Source of the DNA: CAVZCC01 sp963773765
GTDB taxonomy: Bacteria > Actinomycetota > Acidimicrobiia > Acidimicrobiales > Microtrichaceae
Reading direction: 5' to 3'
NCBI GenBank assembly: GCA_963773765.1
Contig: CAVZCC010000008.1
Coordinates: 1-64,000, forward strand
Length of the DNA: 64,000 nucleotides
Shown here in pieces: positions 9,511 through 17,643 of this stretch (positions are counted from its first letter, which is position 1; the number at the start of each line of letters is the position of its first letter). The translations under genes and the position numbers were made by a program. A model generated the notes under the pieces. The model was given only the letters and a program-made list of their open reading frames with translations, had not been told where the DNA came from and made no database searches.

Positions 9511-10534
9511 GGACGACCTTCCCCCGGACCCGGCCCTCCTCCAGCTGCCGCATGGCCTCGGGCGCGTCGCGGAGCGGGTAGGCCCGATCGACCACGGGGA
9601 CGAGCCGTCCGTCGTCGACCAGCGCGGCCAGGCGGTCCAGCCCGGCGTGGTGCTCCTTGGCCACGAGCATCCTCAGCCGCTGCCGGACGAACGGCGTCAG
9701 GAGCAGCGCCCGGAACTGGCGGTCCAGTCCGCCGACCAGCCGGCCCCCTCCCTCGCCACCGCCGATGACCAGGGTCCCCCGCGGAGCCAGTGCCCGCCGG
9801 AGCCGCGACAGCGGCGCGTTGCCGGCCATGTCCAGGATCAGGTCGTACTCCCGGCCGTCGGCGCCCACCTCGTCACGGGTGTAGTCGAGGACGTGGTCGG
9901 CGCCGAGGGAACGAACCAGGTCGACCTTGGCGGTGCTGCAGACCCCGGTGACCTCGGCCCCGAACGCCTTGGCGATCTGCACCGCGAACGTGCCCACACC
10001 GCCCGACGCGCCGATGACCAGGACGCGTTGGCCGGCCTCCAGGCCTCCGACGTCGCACAGTCCCTGCAGCGCGGTGAGGCCCGACACGCCCATGGCGGCG
10101 GCCTGGGCGAAGGAGAGCGCACGGGGCTTGGTCGCCAGCTTGTCCTCCCGCGCCGCGGCGTACTCGGCGAAGGACCCCTTGCCGATGCCGAAGACCTCGT
10201 CGCCGGGCCGGAACCGGGAGACACCAGCACCCACCTCGACGACGACCCCCGCCAGGTCCAGGCCGGGAACGGGGTTCCGGGGTGCCCGCAGGCCGACGAC
10301 GAGCCGGGCCGCGTAGGGCAGGCCCTCCATCAGGTGCCAGGTCCCCCGGTCCAGGCCGGCGGCTCGGACCTGGACCAGCACCTCGCCCGCACCGATGGTG
10401 GGGCGGGCGACCTCCCCCGGTTCCAGCACGTCGGCCGAGCCGTACCGGCGCTGGACGATGGCCCGCATCCGGGCCGGCGGCCCGGAGCTGGGCCCGGTCG
10501 TCCGGGCCGGGATGGGTGCGGTTGGTGGTGCCAC
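9500..10534 (-). CDS. NAD(P)-dependent alcohol dehydrogenase, quinone-oxidoreductase type
   Basis: A medium-chain dehydrogenase/reductase of 344 residues. The N-terminal catalytic domain begins MRAIVQRRYG after a short extension; the nucleotide-binding motif is VIGASGGVGTFAVQIAKAFG. The zinc-binding Cys and His of classical alcohol dehydrogenases are missing, so it belongs with the zinc-free quinone oxidoreductases (NADPH-dependent reduction of quinones or enones). The GTG at 10534 has a good GGAGGA site 6 nt upstream; the ATG at 10468 does not. It is divergent from a TetR gene with two operator copies between, which suggests induction by a small molecule, perhaps a quinone or phenolic compound. 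Confidence 0.85.
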   Translation of the reverse strand: MAPPTAPIPARTTGPSSGPPARMRAIVQRRYGSADVLEPGEVARPTIGAGEVLVQVRAAGLDRGTWHLMEGLPYAARLVVGLRAPRNPVPGLDLAGVVVEVGAGVSRFRPGDEVFGIGKGSFAEYAAAREDKLATKPRALSFAQAAAMGVSGLTALQGLCDVGGLEAGQRVLVIGASGGVGTFAVQIAKAFGAEVTGVCSTAKVDLVRSLGADHVLDYTRDEVGADGREYDLILDMAGNAPLSRLRRALAPRGTLVIGGGEGGGRLVGGLDRQFRALLLTPFVRQRLRMLVAKEHHAGLDRLAALVDDGRLVPVVDRAYPLRDAPEAMRQLEEGRVRGKVVLTV

Positions 10535-10584
10535 GACGGTTCCTCCGCTCGCCGCCCGTCCGGGCGACCTGTTCGACAACGCAT

Positions 10585-10599
10585 CCTTACGGTGTAAGG
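10585..10599. promoter_or_regulatory. TetR operator candidate, copy 1
   Basis: Perfect inverted repeat CCTTAC-GGT-GTAAGG between the divergent dehydrogenase and tetR genes. Confidence 0.6.
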
Positions 10600-10615
10600 A
10601 GTTCCGTCACCCTAG

Positions 10616-10630
10616 ACATACGTTGTAAGG
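10616..10630. promoter_or_regulatory. TetR operator candidate, copy 2
   Basis: ACATACGTTGTAAGG matches copy 1 at 12 of 15 positions. Its start lies 31 bp from that of copy 1, about three helical turns, so two dimers could bind the same face. It ends 10 bp before the tetR ATG. Confidence 0.5.
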
Positions 10631-10640
10631 TCGTCAAGGC

Positions 10641-11339
10641 ATGGCGAAGCGGACGACGGACAGGCCGGAGCAGGCCCCACGGAAGCAGGCCCGCCCTGCC
10701 CGGGAACCCCTCACCCGTCCCCGTGCCCTCGCCACGGCGGTCCACCTGGCCGATGCCGGGGGCATCGACTCGCTCACCATGCGCCGGCTGGCCCAGGCCC
10801 TGGGGGTGGAGGCCATGTCGCTCTACCACCACGTGGCCAACAAGGACGACATCCTCGACGGCATGGTCGACCTGGTGTTCGCCGAGATCGACCTGCCGCC
10901 GGAGGACGAGCCGTGGCGGACGGCGATGCACCGGCGGGCGACGTCGATGCGTGCCGCCCTCATCCGGCACCCGTGGGCGATCGGCCTCATGGAGTCGCGG
11001 ACCTCCCCCGGGCCCGCGACGTTGCGCCACCACGACCGTGTGATCGCATGCTGCCGGCACGCCGGGTTCACCGTGCCGATGGCGGCGCATGCGTTCGCCC
11101 TGCTGGACAGCTACGTCTACGGGTTCGTGCTGCAGGAGGTGAACCTCCCCTTCGACGCGACCGATGACGTGGAGGAGGTGGTCACCTCGATCCTGGCCGA
11201 CGCGTCGAACGACGAGTACCCCCACCTGACCGAGCTCGCGGCCGAGCACGTCCTGCGGCCCGGCTACGCCTTCGGCGACGAGTTCGAGTTCGGGCTCGGC
11301 CTGATCCTCGACGGGCTGGAGGCCGCTGCGCCGGGGTGA
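10641..11339 (+). CDS. TetR-family transcriptional regulator
   Basis: A 232-residue repressor-type protein. A basic N-terminus of about 25 residues precedes the helix-turn-helix (LTMRRLAQALGVEAMSLYHHVANK, shown here in two parts: helix 2 LAQALGV and recognition helix EAMSLYHHV). The C-terminal ligand domain resembles the tetracycline-repressor class rather than the AcrR class. It probably represses itself and the divergent dehydrogenase through the two inverted repeats in the shared intergenic region. The ligand is unknown. Confidence 0.85.
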   Translation: MAKRTTDRPEQAPRKQARPAREPLTRPRALATAVHLADAGGIDSLTMRRLAQALGVEAMSLYHHVANKDDILDGMVDLVFAEIDLPPEDEPWRTAMHRRATSMRAALIRHPWAIGLMESRTSPGPATLRHHDRVIACCRHAGFTVPMAAHAFALLDSYVYGFVLQEVNLPFDATDDVEEVVTSILADASNDEYPHLTELAAEHVLRPGYAFGDEFEFGLGLILDGLEAAAPG

Positions 11340-11350
11340 CGACCGGATCC

Positions 11351-12514
11351 TCAGGCGATGGCGCCGGCGTCGCGCAGGCCGGCCAGGCGACCGGCATCGG
11401 CGCCCAACCACTCCCCCAGCACCTCGTCGGTGTGCTGGCCGGCATGGGCGGGCGGACGCTGGATGGTGGCCTCGGTGCGGCTGAACCGCGGCGCAGGCCC
11501 GGGCTGGGGAATGCCCGCCACCTCCACGAACGTGCCGCGGGCGACGTTGTGCGGGTGGGTGCGGGCCTCGCTCATGGTCAGCACCGGGGCGAAGCAGACG
11601 TCGGTCCCCTCCATGACCTCACACCACTCGTCGCGGGTCCTGGTCAGGAAGATGGCCGCCAGCCGCTCCTTCATCTCACCCCACCTGGCGTGGTCCTGCT
11701 GCCAGGGCAACGACTCGCCGGCGGACGTGTAGGTGTCCTCCAGGCCGGTGTGCTCGAGCAGCTCGGCATAGAACTGCGGCTCGATGGAGCCGATGGAGAC
11801 GTACTTGCCGTCGGCGGTCTCGTAGGTGTCGTAGAAGTGGGCACCGGTGTCCAGGATGTTGGTGCCCTTCTCCTCGCTCCAGATCCCCATGGCGCTGAAG
11901 GCCCAGATCATGCTCATGAGCGACGCCGCGCCGTCCACCATGGCCGCGTCGACCACCTGGCCGGTGCCGGACCGGGCCGCCTCCAGCATCCCGCACACCA
12001 CGCCGAAGGCCATCAGCATGCCGCCGCCGCCGAAGTCGCCCACCAGGTTGATGGGGGGCGTGGGCTTCTCGCCCTGCCGGCCCAGGTGGGCCAGCACGCC
12101 GCCGAGTGCGATGTAGTTGATGTCGTGGCCCGCGGTGTGGGCATAGGGGCCGTCCTGGCCCCAGCCCGTCATCCGGCCGTACACCAACCGGGGGTTGCGG
12201 GCCGCACACACCTCGGGGCCGAAGCCCAACCGTTCGGCCACGCCGGGCCGGAACCCCTCGATCAGGGCGTCGGCCTCCGCCACCAGGTCCAGCAGCAGGG
12301 CCACCCCCTCGGGCGACTTCAGGTCCAGGGCCACCGAGCGCCGGCCCCGGTTGAGGATGTCCGACGGCGGCACGTCCGGGTCACCACCCGCGGCGTTGGC
12401 GGCCCGGTCCACCCGGATCACGTCCGCCCCCATGTCCGACAGCATCATGGCCGCATAGGGCCCGGGCCCGATGCCCGCAACCTCGATGATCTTCAAACCG
12501 GCCAGTGGCCCCAT
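11351..12514 (-). CDS. mcr: Alpha-methylacyl-CoA racemase
   Basis: A class III CoA-transferase fold enzyme of 387 residues, usual for the family. It interconverts (R)- and (S)-2-methylacyl-CoA so that branched chains, including sterol side chains, can enter beta-oxidation. The racemase acid/base residues known from the mycobacterial enzyme (H126, D156, E241) are present as H130 (TAGHDINY), D160 (LVGDFGGGG) and E245 (GSIEPQF), which separates it from true CoA-transferases in the same superfamily. A GGGGAG site precedes the ATG. It lies just 3' of an alpha/beta hydrolase gene on the same strand. Confidence 0.9.
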   Translation of the reverse strand: MGPLAGLKIIEVAGIGPGPYAAMMLSDMGADVIRVDRAANAAGGDPDVPPSDILNRGRRSVALDLKSPEGVALLLDLVAEADALIEGFRPGVAERLGFGPEVCAARNPRLVYGRMTGWGQDGPYAHTAGHDINYIALGGVLAHLGRQGEKPTPPINLVGDFGGGGMLMAFGVVCGMLEAARSGTGQVVDAAMVDGAASLMSMIWAFSAMGIWSEEKGTNILDTGAHFYDTYETADGKYVSIGSIEPQFYAELLEHTGLEDTYTSAGESLPWQQDHARWGEMKERLAAIFLTRTRDEWCEVMEGTDVCFAPVLTMSEARTHPHNVARGTFVEVAGIPQPGPAPRFSRTEATIQRPPAHAGQHTDEVLGEWLGADAGRLAGLRDAGAIA

Positions 12515-12576
12515 GTGTCTCCCCTGTCTCGAGTGGTGTCGGTCGTTGTCCGGCCCCGCGGGCCCGTCGGACGGCG

Positions 12577-13467
12577 TCAGGCGGTGATGGCGGCGTCGAC
12601 CGCGGCGCCGATGCCGTCGACCACGCGGTCCCAGTACTGCGGCGGGAGGTCGTGGCCCATCCCCTCCAGGACCCGCAGGTCCGCTCCCGGCACCAGCTCG
12701 GCCGTCCGGCGGCCGCCACTGACGTGGATGAGCGGGTCCTGGTCACCGTGCAGCACGACGGTGGGGACCACCACCGACGGCAGCAGCTCGGCCCGGGAAC
12801 CCGACGCCAGGCCGGCCACCATCTGGCGGGCCGACCCCGCCGGGTCGTAGCTCCGGTCGATCAGCATCTCGTTGCGGGCCTGTGCCCGGGCCTGGTCCCA
12901 CACCGAGCGGGTGCCGATGAGCCGGGCCCGTTCCACGGCCTGGGCCACACGGGTGGCGCGGTCCTCCGCAGGGCCCATCGTGGCGAAGTACGCCGCCATC
13001 ACCTCCGGATCGGGCTGGCCGACGTCCCGTTCCCCGGTGGAGGAGTAGATGGACGTCAGCGACAGGACACGGTCCGGGTGCTCGATGGCCATGGTCTGCA
13101 CGATCATGCCGCCCAGCGAGGTCCCGACCACGTGCGCCGCTCCCACGCCGAGCGCGTCCAGCAGGGCCACGCCGTCGGCCGCCATGTCGGACAGCGTGTA
13201 CGGGGCCTCGACCGGCTCGCCGGACATGGATGCCACCACCGCCGCCACCGGGTCCACCTCCACGTCGTGGAAGTGCGTGGACAACCCGACGTCGCGGTTG
13301 TCGTAGCGGACCACCCGCACACCCAGGCCGGCGACCTGCTCGCACAGGTCGTCGTCGTGGCCGACGCACTGGGCCCCCAGGCCCGCGACCATCAGCAGCG
13401 TCGGGTCGGACTCCTTGCCGAAGGTGTCGAAGTAGAGCTCGATCCCGTTGGCGCTCGTGGTCGGCAT
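12577..13467 (-). CDS. Alpha/beta hydrolase
   Basis: A 296-residue serine hydrolase. The nucleophile elbow is GTSLGG, the acid lies in HGDQDPLI, and the catalytic His is in GMGHDLPP. The oxyanion-side motif MVAGLGAQ is in place near residue 27. Such proteins hydrolyse esters, lactones or C-C bonds; the substrate is not readable here. The gene starts close to a perfect inverted repeat (13487-13504) of TetR-operator type, so regulated expression is likely. It may be transcribed with the racemase gene 62 bp downstream. Confidence 0.85.
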   Translation of the reverse strand: MPTTSANGIELYFDTFGKESDPTLLMVAGLGAQCVGHDDDLCEQVAGLGVRVVRYDNRDVGLSTHFHDVEVDPVAAVVASMSGEPVEAPYTLSDMAADGVALLDALGVGAAHVVGTSLGGMIVQTMAIEHPDRVLSLTSIYSSTGERDVGQPDPEVMAAYFATMGPAEDRATRVAQAVERARLIGTRSVWDQARAQARNEMLIDRSYDPAGSARQMVAGLASGSRAELLPSVVVPTVVLHGDQDPLIHVSGGRRTAELVPGADLRVLEGMGHDLPPQYWDRVVDGIGAAVDAAITA

Positions 13468-13486
13468 GGCCGGAAGTGTTCCTGTC

Positions 13487-13504
13487 CTTGACCGGACGGT
13501 CAAG
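13487..13504. promoter_or_regulatory. Operator candidate CTTGACC-GGAC-GGTCAAG
   Basis: A perfect inverted repeat with 7-bp arms and a 4-bp centre, about 20 bp before the hydrolase ATG and overlapping the stop of nagA. The shape matches TetR-family sites of actinobacterial lipid genes. The regulator would have to act in trans; none is adjacent. Confidence 0.5.
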
Positions 13505-14626
13505 CGGCGGAGGCGGCCCACACCTCCCGGCCCGCCACCACGGTCCGGAGGGGCCGGAGGTCGTCGTCGAGGACCACCACGTCGGCCGGGTCCCCGGGCC
13601 GGACCCGGGCCGGGGCCAGGCCGAGCAGGCGCCGCTGGGCCCCACCGCAGGCGTCGACGGCCGCGTCGAGCGTGGCCCCCAGGCCCACCAGGTTCCGCAG
13701 CACGGCGTCCGGTGTGGCCACGCTGCCGGCCAGCGTCCCGTCCGCCAGGCGGGCCGCGCCGTCCCGGACGACCACCGGGCGCCCGTGCTCCTCCCAACGG
13801 TCCAGGCCGGTGCCGGCGGGCGGGATGGCATCCGTGGTGGCGGCGACGCGGCCGGCCGCGGCGGCGAGGGTCAGCCGCACGACCTCGGCCGAGACGTGGA
13901 CCAGGTCCGGGATGAGGCCCACGGTCACCCGGAGGTCCGCCAGCGCCACGCCGGCCGGTCCCGGGTCCCGGGGGGCGAAGCGCCGGTGGGCGTTCCAGCA
14001 GTGGGTCAGGTGGCGCGCCCCGCGCCCACCGCGGCGGCGACCTGCGCTGCGTCGGCGTCGGTGTGGCCCACGCTCACCAGCACGCCAGCGGCCGCCAGCT
14101 GGGCCACCAGGTCCATCCCGCCGACGAGTTCCGGAGCCACCGTCATGCACCGCACGGGCCCGGCCGACAGCAGGTGGCGCACCTCGACGGGGTCCGGCGC
14201 ACGGAAGTAGCCCGTCAGGTGGGCGCCGGCCCACACCGGCGACAGGTAGGGCCCCTCCAGGTGCGCACCCAGGAACCGGCACCCGGTCGGCGGGTCGGCC
14301 CGCACCCGGGCCAACACGCCCAACGCACCGACGTAGTCCTCCAGCGGGCAGGAGAAGAACGTGGGCTGGACCGCCACCGCCCCGTGGGCGGCCAGGGAAG
14401 CGGCGGCCACCGCATACCCCTCCGGGTCGGCCCGGCGGAACTCCACCCCGCCGAATCCGTTGACCTGCAGGTCCACGAATCCGGCCACCGCGGTGCCGGC
14501 ACCGCCCGACGGCCCCGCCGGCAGCCCCACCTCGACGACCGTCCCGTCGCCGGGGTCCACCTCCACGTCGCCGACGACCACCACGCCGTCCACCAGCGCC
14601 CGGGCCACCCCGAGGCGCACCGTCAC
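13500..14626 (-). CDS. nagA: N-acetylglucosamine-6-phosphate deacetylase, one frameshift
   Basis: A metal-dependent amidohydrolase that removes acetate from GlcNAc-6-P. Visible motifs, in order: GFVDLQVNGFGG, GAHLEGPYLSP (metal-binding Glu), SVGHTDA, HLTHCWNA, ATTDAIPP (catalytic Asp) and LAGS. About 375 residues after correction. The frame breaks near 14018, where a G run has four rather than the five bases needed for GAGARHLTH; a homopolymer miscount explains it. The GTG at 14626 overlaps the stop of the Gfo/Idh gene upstream (GTGA), so they form one unit. Loss of the usual HLFNAM wording (CWNA here) suggests a divergent member with a related amino-sugar substrate. Confidence 0.8.
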
Positions 14627-15693
14627 TCCCCCGCCGGCGACGCCGGCCCGGACGACACCGCGGGCACGGCCACGGCGCCACCGTCCCCACGGGCGGAGCG
14701 GTACACGGCGTCGGCCAGGACGTGGGCCCGCAGCGCGTCGGTCACGTCCGGACGAACCCGTGGTGGCGTCCCACCGTCCAGCCCGGTCCGCACGGCCCGC
14801 AGGAACGTCTGCTCCGCACTCTCGGTGCTGATGCCCCGGCCCTGCAGCCATGTGGTGATCCCGTCGCCCTCCACCACGACCTCGTCGTCGCTGGTCTGGC
14901 GTCGCACGGGCCCCGTGACATCGCCCTCCATCGTCACGGTGGCACGCTCGCAGAACACCTCGATCCTGCGCTGGCTGGGCCGGGACAGCACGTCGTGCCA
15001 GACGGAGGACAACGTGCCAGTGGCGCCGCTGGTGAACCGCACCAGTGCCCCGACGGAGTCCTCGATCCCCTCCAGGCCGTGGAAGTGGGCCTGCTGGGCC
15101 GCCACGGTGTCGATGGGGCCCAGGAGCCACTCCAGGATGTCCAGGTCGTGGATGGAGTGCTCCAGCAACGCGCCGGAGCCGGCCAACGTGGCGTCTCCCC
15201 GCCAGGTGGAGGCGTACATGCCCTGGGTCGGGAGGTACTGGTCGTCCCGGAACACCACGTTCATGACGCGCCCGGACGTGGGGTCCTGGACCATCTCCCG
15301 GAGCGCCAGGAGGGGCGGGGTGGACCGCAACACCAGGCCGACCATGTCCACGACCCCGGCCGCCCGCACCACCTCCACCAGGCGGCGGGCGCCGGCCAGG
15401 TCGACCGACAACGGCTTCTCGCAGAACAGCGGCAGGCCGGCACCCGCCACCAGCTCCACGGCCGGCAGGTGCTCCGAGGTCCAGGTGCAGACGAAGACGG
15501 CGTCGGACGCGTCCACCACCTCCTGCGGGGAGCCGGCCACCACCGCGCCCTGGCCGCGGGCCAGCGCCGTGGCCCGGTCCGTGTCCGGGTCGTGGACCGC
15601 CACGATGGTGTTGGGCTCGTCGGCGAGGTTGAGCTGGATGGTGTGGTACGCCGCGATCAGCCCGGCCCCCAGGAACCCCACTCGGATCGTCAT
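14623..15693 (-). CDS. Gfo/Idh/MocA-family sugar dehydrogenase
   Basis: An NAD(P)-dependent oxidoreductase of 356 residues. The N-terminal Rossmann fold has GFLGAGLIAAYH; the EKP motif of the family appears as FCEKPLSVDL near residue 90, and the substrate-side motif is HSIHDLDILEWLLG. Members oxidise or epimerise sugars, inositols and amino sugars. Its coupling to nagA points to an amino-sugar or N-acetyl-sugar substrate. The ATG at 15693 follows a TACGCT hexamer by 8 nt. The promoter faces the rightward luciferase-like/gal genes across a tandem-repeat block. Confidence 0.85.
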   Translation of the reverse strand: MTIRVGFLGAGLIAAYHTIQLNLADEPNTIVAVHDPDTDRATALARGQGAVVAGSPQEVVDASDAVFVCTWTSEHLPAVELVAGAGLPLFCEKPLSVDLAGARRLVEVVRAAGVVDMVGLVLRSTPPLLALREMVQDPTSGRVMNVVFRDDQYLPTQGMYASTWRGDATLAGSGALLEHSIHDLDILEWLLGPIDTVAAQQAHFHGLEGIEDSVGALVRFTSGATGTLSSVWHDVLSRPSQRRIEVFCERATVTMEGDVTGPVRRQTSDDEVVVEGDGITTWLQGRGISTESAEQTFLRAVRTGLDGGTPPRVRPDVTDALRAHVLADAVYRSARGDGGAVAVPAVSSGPASPAGE

Positions 15694-15701
15694 GTCGGCC
15701 G

Positions 15702-15707
15702 AGCGTA
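15702..15707 (-). promoter_or_regulatory. Leaderless -10, TACGCT (minus strand)
   Basis: Ends 8 nt before the ATG of the Gfo/Idh gene. Confidence 0.5.
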
Positions 15708-15715
15708 CCGAGCCG

Positions 15716-15827
15716 CACCCCCGGGCGGCCCGCCGGCGCGCTCCACCCCCGGGCCGCCCGCCGGCGCGCTCCACCCCCGAGCCGCCCGCCGGCGCGCTCC
15801 ACCCCCGGGCCGGCCGCCGGCGCGCCG
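15716..15827. repeat. Four 28-bp tandem repeats in a divergent promoter
   Basis: Units start at 15716, 15744, 15772 and 15800, each beginning CACCCCCG and continuing with a GCCGGCGCGC core; the first three differ at one or two bases and the fourth diverges at its end. The period is not a multiple of three and no gene crosses it. It lies directly between the two -10 hexamers of the flanking operons. Confidence 0.8.
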
Positions 15828-15828
15828 C

Positions 15829-15834
15829 TACGGT
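15829..15834 (+). promoter_or_regulatory. -10 candidate, TACGGT
   Basis: Placed just after the tandem repeats, giving a leader of about 28 nt that includes the CAGGGAG ribosome site of the next gene. Confidence 0.4.
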
Positions 15835-15868
15835 GGTTCCGGAACACCAGGACCAGCAGGGAGCGCAC

Positions 15869-16771
15869 GTGGCACCGACCTTCGGGGTCCACACCGGACC
15901 GGCCAACACCACCGTGGAGGAGTTGCAGGCCCTGTGGCGGCGCATCGAGGACCTGCCCTTCGACTGGATCTCCATCTGGGACCACTTCTATGCGGCCGAC
16001 GGCACCTCCACGAACTGCGTGGAGGCCGTGGTGGCCCACACGGCGCTGGCCATGACCACCTCCCGGGTCCGGTGCGGGTCACTCGTGTACTGCGCCGGCT
16101 ACCGCCACCCCGCCGTGCTGGCCAACGCGGTGTCGGCCATCGACCACCTCTCCGGCGGCCGGTGCGACGTGGGCGTCGGTGCCGGATGGCTCGGCGACGA
16201 GTACCGCGCCCACGGGATCCCGTTCCCTGCCGCCGGCGTGCGCCTGGACATCATGGAGGAGTACCTGCGGTGCATCCGCGGCCTGCTGCGCGAGCCGGCC
16301 TTCACCTTCCGGGGCCAGCACTTCACCCTGGACGGCGCGGTGCTGGACCCGCGACCGCTGCAGCCCGAGCTGCCGATCTGGGTCGGCGGCGGTGGCGAGC
16401 AACGGACGCTGCGGATCGTGGCGGAGCTGGCCGACGGCTGGAACGTCCCGTTCATCTCGCCGGAGGACTTCGCCCACAAGCGCGAGGTGCTGCACGCCCA
16501 CTGCGCGACGGTGGGACGGGACCCGGCGGACATCCGCTGCTCGGTCAACGTGGGGTGCGCCCCCACCGAGGAGTCGCTGCACCGCCAGTTCGGGTCCATC
16601 GCGGACTTCGTGCGGCCCGGGGTGCTGGTGGGGTCCACCCAGGAGATGGTCGACGCCATCGGCCGCTACACCGACGCCGGGGCGGACCAGATCAACGTGG
16701 CCCTGCGGGCCCCGTTCGAGGTGGAGGCGCTGGAGTACCTGGCCGGCGCCATCGGACGGGTCGACGCCTGA
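15869..16771 (+). CDS. Luciferase-like (F420-type) oxidoreductase
   Basis: A TIM-barrel flavin or F420-dependent oxidoreductase of 300 residues. Recognisable family motifs: ISIWDHF near residue 34, GSLVYCAGYRHPAVLANAVSAIDHLSGGR in the middle (written here as the strands YRHPAVLA and DHLSGGR), GWNVPF, and the C-terminal GVLVGSTQEM. The GTG at 15869 has a GGGAG site. The stop shares one base with the galT start (TGATG), so it leads a three-gene operon with galT and galK. Oxidation of a sugar or sugar phosphate would fit the setting and recalls F420-dependent glucose-6-phosphate dehydrogenase, but that is inference. Confidence 0.8.
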   Translation: MAPTFGVHTGPANTTVEELQALWRRIEDLPFDWISIWDHFYAADGTSTNCVEAVVAHTALAMTTSRVRCGSLVYCAGYRHPAVLANAVSAIDHLSGGRCDVGVGAGWLGDEYRAHGIPFPAAGVRLDIMEEYLRCIRGLLREPAFTFRGQHFTLDGAVLDPRPLQPELPIWVGGGGEQRTLRIVAELADGWNVPFISPEDFAHKREVLHAHCATVGRDPADIRCSVNVGCAPTEESLHRQFGSIADFVRPGVLVGSTQEMVDAIGRYTDAGADQINVALRAPFEVEALEYLAGAIGRVDA

Positions 16772-17643
16772 TGGCGGATCCCCATCCCGTGCTGCCCGGC
16801 CTGCGGCTGGACCCGTTGACCCGCAGGCCCACCGTCATCGTGGGCTCCCGCCAGGGCCGACCGAACCTGCCCGCCGCCGGCTGCCCCTTCTGCCCCGGCG
16901 GACTGGAGGCCCCCGAGCCCTACGACGTGCGCTGGTTCCCGAACCGGTGGCCGGCCATGCCCGACGGGCGGTGCGAGATGGTCCTGTACACCCCGGACCA
17001 CGACGCCGAGTTCTGGACGCTCGGCCGCACCGGTGCCCGCAAGGTGGTGGACCTGTGGGCCGAGCGCACCGCTGCGCTGGGCTCCCGCGACGACGTCGAC
17101 TACGTGCTGGTGTTCGAGAACCGTGGCCCGGAGGTCGGGGCGACTATCCCCCACCCCCACGGCCAGATCTACGCCTACCCGGAGGTACCGCCGGAGCCGC
17201 TGCGGGAGTTGCTGGACGGCGTGCTCGACCCCGCGGCGCCGGACGACGAACTGGTGGTGTGCGAGCACGGCGACTGGCGGGTCTGGGTGCCGGAGGCGGC
17301 GTCCTGGCCCTACGAGCTGCGCATCGCCCCCCGGTCCCCGGTGCCCGACCTGGTGGACCCGTCCTGTGACCGGGACGGTCTGGCCTCGGCGCTGGTGGAC
17401 GGACTGGCGCGGCTGGACCAGCTCTTCGACGCCCCCATGCCCTACATGTTGTGGATCCACCAACGCCCGACCGACGGTGGCGACTGGCCCGGCGCCCGCC
17501 TGCACCTCCACGTGACCCCGCTGTACCGGGCGCCGGGCGTGCAACGCTTCGTCGCCGCGGCAGAGCTGGGCGGCGGCATGTTCTTCAACCCGGTGGAGCC
17601 CACGCAGGCCGCGGCGGACCTGCGGGCCCAGGACGGGGCATGA
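16771..17643 (+). CDS. galT: Galactose-1-phosphate uridylyltransferase
   Basis: Transfers UMP between UDP-glucose and galactose-1-phosphate in the Leloir pathway. The active-site motif H128-P-H-G-Q132 is present, with H130 the nucleophile position; the zinc pair C38-P-F-C41 and the WFPNRWPA strand fit the GalT fold. At 290 residues it is shorter than enterobacterial GalT (about 348) but normal for actinobacterial forms. It overlaps the gene on either side (1 base 5', 4 bases 3'), so it is tightly co-translated with the luciferase-like gene and galK. Confidence 0.9.
   Translation: MADPHPVLPGLRLDPLTRRPTVIVGSRQGRPNLPAAGCPFCPGGLEAPEPYDVRWFPNRWPAMPDGRCEMVLYTPDHDAEFWTLGRTGARKVVDLWAERTAALGSRDDVDYVLVFENRGPEVGATIPHPHGQIYAYPEVPPEPLRELLDGVLDPAAPDDELVVCEHGDWRVWVPEAASWPYELRIAPRSPVPDLVDPSCDRDGLASALVDGLARLDQLFDAPMPYMLWIHQRPTDGGDWPGARLHLHVTPLYRAPGVQRFVAAAELGGGMFFNPVEPTQAAADLRAQDGA

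Noticed and set aside
15716..15827. Possible CRISPR array
   Set aside because: The units are head to tail with no spacers and no cas gene is in the window.
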